Below the pieces are notes generated by a model that was not told the origin of the DNA, did not search any database, and saw only the letters and a list, made by a program, of their open reading frames with translations. DNA of 60,000 nt from Apostichopus japonicus (lineage: Eukaryota; Echinodermata; Holothuroidea; Aspidochirotida; Stichopodidae), in assembly GCF_037975245.1 (NCBI RefSeq), contig NC_092575.1, positions 15,358,310 to 15,418,309 of the forward strand. The letters run 5' to 3'. Made by a program: the position numbers and the translations under genes. This document shows positions 51,720 through 60,000 of the stretch, one piece after another. Every line of letters starts with the position of its first letter. Position 1 is the first letter of the stretch.

Positions 51720-54700
51720 TGTACAAAATAATATCGAATCTAAAATTAATCTAAATCTGAAAAGTGAGTAAGAAGAGAAAAATATTAACGCATGTCTATA
51801 CTTAAGCTTTTATAATTCTTTAACAGATAATGGTAAGTTTCTTTCTCTAGACAATCTTAAGAGACAATATCACTAGATTTAAGGTGTGGGAAAGTGGGGG
51901 GGGGGGGGGTGGCGATGGGGGCTGCAGCCTTCATATGATACCCGGGCAATATACTGCAATTGTTCCGGGAACTGCCCCCCCCCCCAAATGAATTGCAATG
52001 TTATTGCTTAATGAGAGTCAGTTGTTCCGTAAAATTGTTCAAAAGACTAGCATTCTCAGCTGACCCAACTGATCTGACGTTGATGTTGTGGAGTTCTGGC
52101 AAAACGTGCACTCCATGCTTACTTTCTCTGTCCATGACGATGTTGTGATATATATCACTGTTAGCATTCCTTTTATCGAATTCAAATTTCAAATATGAGG
52201 GGTATCTCACCAGTACACCATTCCATACTGGTTACATTTTCCAAATCTTTACAACCGGCCAATCGAACTGGGCTCCTGGTTACTTACTATAACTGCTGCA
52301 GATTTCGTTTATAATGTTATGACATTAATTTATGTTAAGAGCAGGGGAAGTGCAAGCTGAAATGTGACGGGATGGAGGATATAGAAATGTATTTTCTTAA
52401 AGTCGAATTGAATCAAATATCAGCGAAAGTAATTAAGAAAGTGTACATATGTTGCAAAATAATTGAAGAAACATTATATGCTGCATTTGCAGTTCACGAG
52501 TGCACGCTTGATAACTATGTGCCGCGGTGTTTATGCAAAAACCATGCGGACTACACTGAAGGATTGCAATGATAAAGCACTAAATATGTTTACTTCATAT
52601 TTATGGGTAGATCTTTTTTTAATAAATGTACCATTGTAATTTCTTTGTATGTGATGATTCATACATGCACTGTATTTATAATTGTGCTATCAGTACTTGT
52701 AGGCAGAGGAGCCCAGGAAAAAAAATACCGGTAGAAGGGAAATAATATCGGTAGGTAATGGAGTTAATAAAATACGAATTAGCGATGAGTAAAAAAACAT
52801 CGATTAAGTGTGCCAAAAGTCCGCGAGCAAAAATAAAGTTATTCTGATTGTGTGTTTATTGATAAGAGAAAAATTAGGTTTGTAGTTACATTTAATTGCC
52901 AATAGGAAAAATCAGAAGAGATGTCCGAGTTCGGTTGTCGGGACCCTGGCTGGATGCGACCCTGAAAAGTTATGACCCTAAACATCGTAACTATAACTCG
53001 AGTTATATTCCGACTAATAAACTGGGTTGGAAAGGGGCAGTATTGTAGTTTACCAGTAGAACCTACACCAGGGATAATTATGTACCGCGGAGTAAATAGA
53101 GACGTCCCTTGCATTGAGCTGTAGAATTGTAATGATAAATTTAAGACACTTTCACTTTAATCTTATGTTAAGTGTAATAATAATGTATTTAATACTGCAC
53201 TTTCTTTTCTGGTGATGAGTCATACGGTTTCATGCACCGCAACAGCAGTTGCAGATTTTCTGGGAGAGAGGCCAATGAGACAAGTATCGGTATATACCGA
53301 AGCTACAATACCAAAATACCGGCGTTTAGAAAAACATCGGTAAAGGTAAGGAATACGGGCGTACAAAGCGAGTTTATATCTTTTTCTGTTTTTTGTAGAA
53401 AAAGTATCTTAGAACCAATATTATTTATATTATGTGGAAAAAGAAATCAGATCAGGAGCCCGAGGGTCCGGTTCACATCCCTAAACACACCGCCCCCCCC
53501 CCTCTGAGAAGTTCTGACTCATTTTATATGGTAAAGATTCCTATCAAATTGATTGAAAACATACAATATGTTCACTATTGTGTTTAACAAGTAGACCTAC
53601 ATGCGGGATAATTACGTGCCCAGATGTAAATGAAGAGATCACTATAGTGCAGTAGCATATGATAGCAATGCTAGAATTAAGATCTCTTTACTTCAGGTTT
53701 GTGTTTCGTGTAATCAATATGTAACCGATACAGCACTTTCTATTTTGTTGATGAGTCACATGGTCTCCTGCATCCTATGATAGTTATAACGCTTTAAACA
53801 AAACGTGTAGTTAATGGTTATTCAGGTTAAATTTCATTGTTCACACAATTTTCACCTCTTCGTGCTAAGGGCAAAACTGCTTGAAATATAATCAATATGT
53901 ATCCAATACAGCACTTTCTATTTCAGTGATGAGTCACACGATCTCCTGCATCCTATGAAAGTTATAACGCTTTAAACGAAACGTAGTTAATGGTTATTCA
54001 GGTTAAATTTCATTGTTCACACAATTTTCACCTCTTCGTGCTAAGGGCAAAACTGCTTGAAATATAATATAAGATATAAGATATAAGAATCTTTATTGAC
54101 CATAAAAGGAATTGGAGTTCACTCCATCTCAGTATAACATACATAAAACAGTCAAAATACATCAAAACATAAGATTTATAATATATACATTTCTTAAGAC
54201 AATAAAAAATCATGTACTGGCATATAGTAAAAAACCTTATTTCCTACAAAACTCGTTGGCAAGACTAAGAATGGCCCTTGGCAAGAACGAACGTCTGTAT
54301 CTTTCTGTCCGGCATCTGATGACAATTGGCCTGCCAGTTCGACTGCTATAATCAACCTGATTTCCTAGAGGATGTTCCGACGACGTAATTGACATAATAT
54401 TTCTTTTAGTTACCCTGACAAGCAGCTCATCTACTGATCTGAGATCATCAGACCGGCAAACTCGCCTCGCTTTTCTAACAAGTGTATTAATCTTAGCCAT
54501 GTCTCTAGCGGTCGTATTGCCACCCCATGCAGCCAAGCAGAATGTAATAATGGTCTCGATGGCCGCATTGTAGAACAAAGAAATGAGAGAGGGGTCTAGT
54601 CTGAATAAATTGAGCTTCCGTAGAAAGAACATACGTTGATTAGTTTTGGCCAGAACAGTATTCACATGTTCACCCCACTCCAATTTATCAGTAATGAAAA

Positions 54701-57150
54701 CTCCCAGATACTTATAAGAATGGACTTGTTCTACTGGCTCGTTCCTAATTTCAATTCTCTCTAGTTGGTGCCCCCTACGCCGGAAATCAACAACAAGCTC
54801 CTTTGTTTTAGACACATTCAGTTGTAATCTGTTTTCGTCACACCAGTTCGTAAAGGTGGATATTTCATGCCTATACCCGGTTTCGTCACCACTCTTCTCA
54901 ATAAGACCTAAAATGCATGTGTCGTCAGCAAATTTAACAATATGCGTGTTGGGTTGTGTGCTGCGACAGTCAGAGGTATAGAGGGTGAAAAGAACGGGTG
55001 ATAAAACACAACCTTGTGGGGCACCAGTATTCATCACAATATCGCTAGAAACTCTGCCATTCACAAATACTCTCTGTGTCCTATTTGTCAGGAAGTCCAA
55101 CACCCACTTTGTCAGATTATAGTTGATTCCATAACCACACATTTTGTCAACTAAGATGTGTGGAAGGATGGTGTTGAATGCAGATGAAAAATCTACAAAT
55201 AGGACTCTAGCAAAATTACCAGGACTATCCAAGTGCCTATACATGGAGTCAACAAAAAACAACAACAAACAACAACACAACAACAACAACAAAAAACAAC
55301 AACAACAACAAACAACAATCGATATATAACCAATACAGCATTTTCTATTTAAAACTGCTTAAAAATGAATTTAGAAAAAAAGGAGAGCATATCTCGCCGG
55401 TTACAAATCATCCACCTCGTTAATACTTGACAAATATGTTTGCTGTCCCAATGTCACGCACGATGTTTAATACTCGTCTAATAAAGAGAGAAAGAACAAG
55501 GGAACTTGTACCGCCTCAATCTTATGAAAACTGAAAAAATGCCACTTTTAATATTTAATGTGCATCATTTCGTTAATGAAATATACCCTTTGCCATATTG
55601 ATAATGAAAAGGTGCTACTCTGATCGTTAGAACAAAAACGAACTTTTTCAGAGAAATTAAAAAAAACTATAGCACGACAATGCCCTTTTAATTAAAAATT
55701 TAAGATAAAATATATGAAAAGTGCATTTTTACATTAAACATTTCAAATGTTTGAAATGTCCAAAACAGTCTTATTAATATATTTGTGTACCCCTTGGAAT
55801 GAGAAAGGATTAATAACCTTTTCACATGCAACAAACAAGGAAGTATTATTTTCTATGGATGAATGTTTTACATCTTTGCTGTTCACTGACATTAAGACAA
55901 CTGCAGAGGCGTACGACGGTATTTCTGACGGGAGAAGAAAATTGTTATTGTGTTGCTAAGTCAAACTTTCGTAAATAGAAAGAAAAACTAATAGTTAACG
56001 AGAATTACACTACAAAGAGATGTTTGAAGGTGAAATAACAGCACTTAACAACTGACTGTTATATACAGTTTTATTAACTAGTACTCAGAGAAAATTTCGT
56101 CTAATATGAGAACAGATATAGGCCTACTCAGAGATTCCCCTTAGTTATTTTCAAGAGGGTATTACCGCCTTGTCGTTATGTCGTTGTAGTAAAGTGTTAT
56201 CAACCCGTCCGTTGAAGAAAATGTTGTTGCATTACCATGGTCATATGTCATAAAGAGCTGCTTTTAACCTTTCGAAATAGTCCACTTAATATTCCAAATA
56301 TTTTATCACAAGGATAACAAATTTGCAGCATGTTTGGGCACGCTGTACTGTGACTTCTGAAATGAGCAGTGTACTCTCTCACACTGAAGTAAGATGTCCA
56401 ATGTGACAGCTGATAGTGACCTTGACGTATTTACTGCAATGTCTACACTGGGTTGTTAAAAATTGGTGCAAAATAATAAGGATTGTATTGATGAATATGC
56501 ATTACTTTCGCAGCTACATCAATTGTGTTGTGGCAATCATGCAGATAAAACAGTAAATCAAAGAGTTCTATGTACCTTCGTTTAATGAATATTCTACAAA
56601 GTGACGTTAGCGATAAGCTCTTTCACTTTTGATTTGGTATATTTTCATAACTCGCAAACAACATGCAGTCTTTGAAATTAAGTGTTACAGTTCCGTAGAG
56701 CAGTCAACTGCAGATGTGCTAGATTTCGTTAATTCTTACGAGACTGAGACTTAATTCCTTATTGTCATTACTAATTTTTGATGAGTGGTATTCCATTTTC
56801 TGTTCTGTTAGACCCGGGGTTTGCTGGTGCTCTCAACAATTTGTTTTGATATACATAGGCCTTCTCATCTTTCATATAGCAATCTTTCTTGTGTACTTTA
56901 GGCTTTGTCAGATTGCGATACTTTAAATTGGAAATCATATTTATGACTGCTTTGTAATTATATTAAATCAATTTGAATGTTTACATATTCTGATATTTGT
57001 CAAAATGGAATACCGCAAAACTTTGAAAACAATCATTATCCTTGGCTTTGTTCCAAATGTTTTGGTGCAACTATTCTATTGATTACCATTTATAAGTCAT
57101 ATTTAGGTCCCGTTATGCAGTAAACATCAACACATTATAGTACACGAAGA
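51720..57150. repeat. B-to-A intergenic spacer module, copy 3, with insertions
   Basis: Matches 117-4074 and 17800-22005. Differences are a G run at 51896-51909, a tandem duplication of about 178 bp (53710-53887 and 53888-54065) and a LINE insertion (54066-55320). No gene of the host is supported. Confidence 0.6.
54066..55320 (-). mobile_element. 5'-truncated non-LTR retrotransposon with RT domain
   Basis: The minus-strand ORF 55292-54237 encodes the second half of a LINE ORF2. It starts at FVDFSSAFNTILPH (RT palm), then GAPQGCVLSPVLF, the catalytic KFADDTCI motif, the SKTKELVVDFRR block, YLGVFITDKLEW, and the C-terminal LPRAILSLANEF. The 3' end carries AATAAAG and a TATCTTA-type repeat tail (54068-54090). 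At the 5' end the element is joined to a (CAA)n stretch (55256-55317) that is translated as spurious Leu/Cys. The matching site in the spacer before unit 3 (about 19975) is empty. Confidence 0.8.
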
Positions 57151-58219
57151 ATGAACATGGACAGGAGTGGTTTTCAAAGATGTTTTATCCTTGGATTTGG
57201 TCTTTGCTTCGCAAAAGGGGACGAGTTTTGCGACGGTTACAGTCATGAGAATGATAGCGAATTTGTTTATGGAGTACTTGGACAAAACATAGCCTTGTCT
57301 GTGAGTTACAGTCTTACTGTGAAAGAGGTTTGTGGGCATTCCGCACAAGTCCTGTGAAATATCTGAATGCAGGATCGTGTTCAGATTGCGGAGTTACTTT
57401 GTCAGTGACATCATCCACGGAGACAAAGTGAACACAAGTCTACATATTAACAACATTAATGAGAGTCTTGCTGATATCTATGACTGTAGTTGTCAGCATG
57501 ATAATGGAACAGATAGGGTGGTATGCTTTAACATCCAAATTAAAAACACCTCGTGTCAACTGGCGTTAACTCAAAATGAGAAAGTAAAGGTAGGTAAAAC
57601 CTCGGAATATTTATTTGATTTTATCTAGAGTGACTTTCAATGCTTACATGGCCAATTTCGGTCTCTTTAATCAAAATTAATTTATCATTTCATAATTAGT
57701 ACATAAACCGTGACAATTTCTTCATATGTAATCATTAGCACTATCCACTCTCAAGACCTTAGGTAACTATTTTAGGTTAAATGATTATGGAATCATTGTT
57801 TGCCTTCGCAGATATTTCATTACAGTTCTGGAAGTCAACATGATGAGGCAGTACGTACAGTAAATGTTAACATCGACGACAATATCACAGCCAGATGCGT
57901 AAGCGATGCTGCAACGCTGAATACTAATTGCAAAAACAGTAAGATGATTACAGGAACCATACATGCACACCCATTGAATATATGTGTGGTTCACTTAAAA
58001 CAATTCAGAAGAAGAATGAAAATCAACACCTTTAATTATTTTTTATTATTTTTATTATAGACTCATAAATAAATTTAAAGATGCGATGCGGGACTCTACA
58101 AAAGTTGGGCAAAATATTTTACCTACCTAACTTTGGATATGGACATATTCATGTAATCAAATTTGGGTAAATTTGTTTAATTACATTTGTTTTCTACGAA
58201 GCTCTAGGGAGGACATGGT

Positions 58220-58345
58220 AAAATAAAATGATTACGTACATACGTAATAATATCACGTACGTAAGTGATATTTATTACGTACGAACGTACTAATCATGAC
58301 GTACGCACCTGATGAATATTACGTACGTTCGTAATAAATATCACG
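58220..58345. repeat. TACGTA-rich tract, unit 6 first copy
   Basis: Partial copy of the intron 2 palindrome tract. It is followed by a repeat of earlier intron sequence (CCTACCTATAACATTGGATA), showing an intronic duplication. Confidence 0.6.
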
Positions 58346-58869
58346 TATTTACCTACCTATAACATTGGATACGGACGTACTCAACCCAGAACAAGTGAAA
58401 CATGGACATATTAACTAATTTAATTGCTGAAATGTACTAAGTTGGTCACATTTGTGTATATGTATTTGTTTTTTGGGGAAAATGTTGCTCAAATTTGGAT
58501 GGATACCTTTGTACCCAGTGTTGGTTAAGAAATATTGCTCAAATGTTTTAGAGTGAAGAAATGTGTAAAGTGACTTGTTTACTTTATGTAGTTGTTAAAG
58601 TCAAAGTGTTATTCTGAAATCTTAGTGATGGGATTGTAAAACTACAAGGAGTGCTTTGAGATATGATTACAGAGGCAGAATATTCCCCTCGCTTTATGAT
58701 ATGTTATGTAATTACATGTTACACTAGAAATACTTCAATATTGGAAGGTACTCAAACAAAATATCAGATCAACACCATATTTGATAACTCAATATATGTG
58801 AAGAGTAAGGATTGCAATGTAAATGGTGTACGTCTCGTTTCACGTCTCTCCAGATAACGTTTCCTTTTA

Positions 58870-59110
58870 CTAAATACGTACGTAATAGTACTACATACGT
58901 ACGTAAGAATATCTCGTACGTACTAGGTGATATTTATTACGCACGTGATATATATGAAGTACGCACGTGATAATTACTACGTACGTTCGTAATAATTACC
59001 ATGTACGTATGTGATATTAGTACGTACGTATTAATTACTACGTACATACATAATGATCAATAGGTACGTACTAATTATAACGAATGTAGGCCTACGTACA
59101 TACGTGCTTT
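58870..59110. repeat. TACGTA-rich tract, unit 6 second copy
   Basis: Second, fuller copy of the tract in the same intron, upstream of the truncated exon 3 copy. Confidence 0.65.
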
Positions 59111-60000
59111 TACTATGTGATATAGCCAATGTTAACACTTGTCTAACGAGACTAACGTAAACGAGCCTACGTGATATACTGTGTGATACATCTTTATTCC
59201 CCATGTCCTCTCTATAGCTTCGTAGCTTTATATAGTTGGTGTGTGACGCTTAAGAAAACTTCTTGCTAAAATCAATACTTCATCATTCATGAATATTTAC
59301 CTTACAGGATTAGGGAAGTTTAAAATAAAGGAATCACAAGATATGTGCCGGATTAGTTGCATAATAAAGTTTTTAAAGTCATGGATACTTTTTTATTTTA
59401 ATTAACAAGTGGCAGGGTAGTTTGTGCTGGTTTATGTTAACACTCACTATTGGTAATTGATAGGCCTACAATTGAAAAGATGAAGAACTTAGTCTGATAT
59501 ATTGTTAAAACGACATTCATAACGACATTTCAGAGTTTAATTGTCTTAACAGTGCATATATCGGAATGAATATAGAATACGCATTTGAATTGTTTGGGTG
59601 GCGCCTAAAATACCAGTTCTTTTTTAAATCAACACTTAACTTTTACCGAATATTTACTTTTCAGAATCAGGATTATTAAAAGTAAAGAAATCACAATATG
59701 GATGCTGGATAAGTTGCAGAATCAACAAGTTATGCAGGACGAGAATCATCTTGAGTGTAATTTCCTCAACAACAAACAGTCCATCAACTTACACGACAAA
59801 AGAGGAAGATACACGAAGTACGAAAAACAAATCTGGACAGAAGTTCACCGCTAATATGACCGGTATCTTAGTCGGGGTTATAGTACTCACATTGCTTGTT
59901 CTTGTACTAATCTTAATTATTATTTTCTTGTTTCGGTTTGTTTTTTGGAAATATTCGAAGAAGGATGAACGTGAATATTCAAGAGATATCCGTCTCTTCA

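Larger units (their letters stand above)
57157..60000 (+). pseudogene. Unit 6: tail-A receptor-like gene, frameshifted, runs off the window
   Basis: Exon 1 57157-57589 is 5 nt shorter than its paralogues. One C is lost near 57300 (CTTGTCTGTG versus CTTGTCCTGTG), exactly at the B-strand cysteine codon, and 4 nt are lost near 57392, so the Ig domain is read in three frames. Exon 2 57812-57938 is open. Exon 3 exists twice: 59308 to about 59370 is a truncated copy ending in unrelated sequence, and 59665 onward is a fuller copy. The fuller copy has essentially no complete stalk repeat, a membrane helix (GILVGVIVLTLLVLVLIL) and the start of tail A (EYSRDI), cut by the window end. Probably a pseudogene unless both exon 1 losses are assembly errors. 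Confidence 0.65.

Overview
This is animal genomic DNA: AT-rich, with GT-AG introns, AATAAA signals, tRNA-derived SINE-like repeats, non-LTR fragments and several DNA transposons. The repeat flavour (G/C-run short elements, GTAGGCCTAC-type words, an animal EnSpm/CACTA element) fits a marine invertebrate deuterostome, most likely an echinoderm. That placement is inference only. I see no prokaryotic genes, functional RNA genes or CRISPR.

The backbone is a tandem array of six related immunoglobulin-superfamily receptor-like genes, all on the + strand: unit 1 (4075-6639), unit 2 (14730-17541), unit 3 (22006-23717), unit 4 (40692-43971), unit 5 (48509-51476) and unit 6 (57157 to beyond the window end). 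The window opens in what looks like the 3' UTR of a seventh copy. The common plan is three coding exons. Exon 1 (438 nt) carries the signal peptide and a V-like Ig domain. Exon 2 (about 127 nt) carries the middle of a second small cysteine-containing domain. Exon 3 carries the end of that domain, a Ser/Thr-rich stalk of 37-residue repeats, a transmembrane helix and the cytoplasmic tail.

Two unrelated tails are attached to essentially the same ectodomain. Tail A (units 1, 3, 6) is tyrosine-rich; in units 1 and 3 it ends in a YDEI motif, while unit 6 is cut off by the window before that point. Tail B (units 2, 4, 5) has a KRKR stop-transfer, an NPxY/YxxPhi motif and a distal YxxI/V motif. Unit order is A, B, A, B, B, A. 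Flanks of like-tailed genes match each other, so the duplicating unit was probably an A+B pair of roughly 16-18 kb. Units 1, 2 and 5 look intact. Unit 3 lost exon 2 and the B-strand cysteine of its Ig fold. Unit 4 has a degenerate splice donor and frameshifts around the membrane segment. Unit 6 has two frameshifts in exon 1 and a duplicated exon 3. Together this looks like a birth-and-death family of paired receptors (shared recognition module, alternative signalling modules), plausibly immune or allorecognition; the function is inferred, not shown.

Mobile DNA fills the spaces. Because the array provides empty paralogous sites, several insertions can be delimited exactly: a 374-bp hAT-like element with an 8-bp TSD across the exon 2 acceptor of unit 1; a 911-bp Mutator-like element with 89-bp TIRs and a 9-bp TSD (25501-26411); and a 9.9-kb EnSpm/CACTA element (30499-40433) landing 258 bp upstream of the unit 4 start codon. 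The CACTA element carries a broken minus-strand multi-exon gene (C2H2 fingers plus a conserved domain of a multicopy animal family). It in turn contains a LINE fragment and a SINE. Between units 4 and 5 (44500-47245) lie (TA)n tracts, three 376-bp tRNA-like tandem repeats, and a probable solo LTR containing an array of small hairpins. Degraded Ty3/Gypsy gag and LINE 3' fragments occur twice, as part of the duplicated A-to-B spacer.
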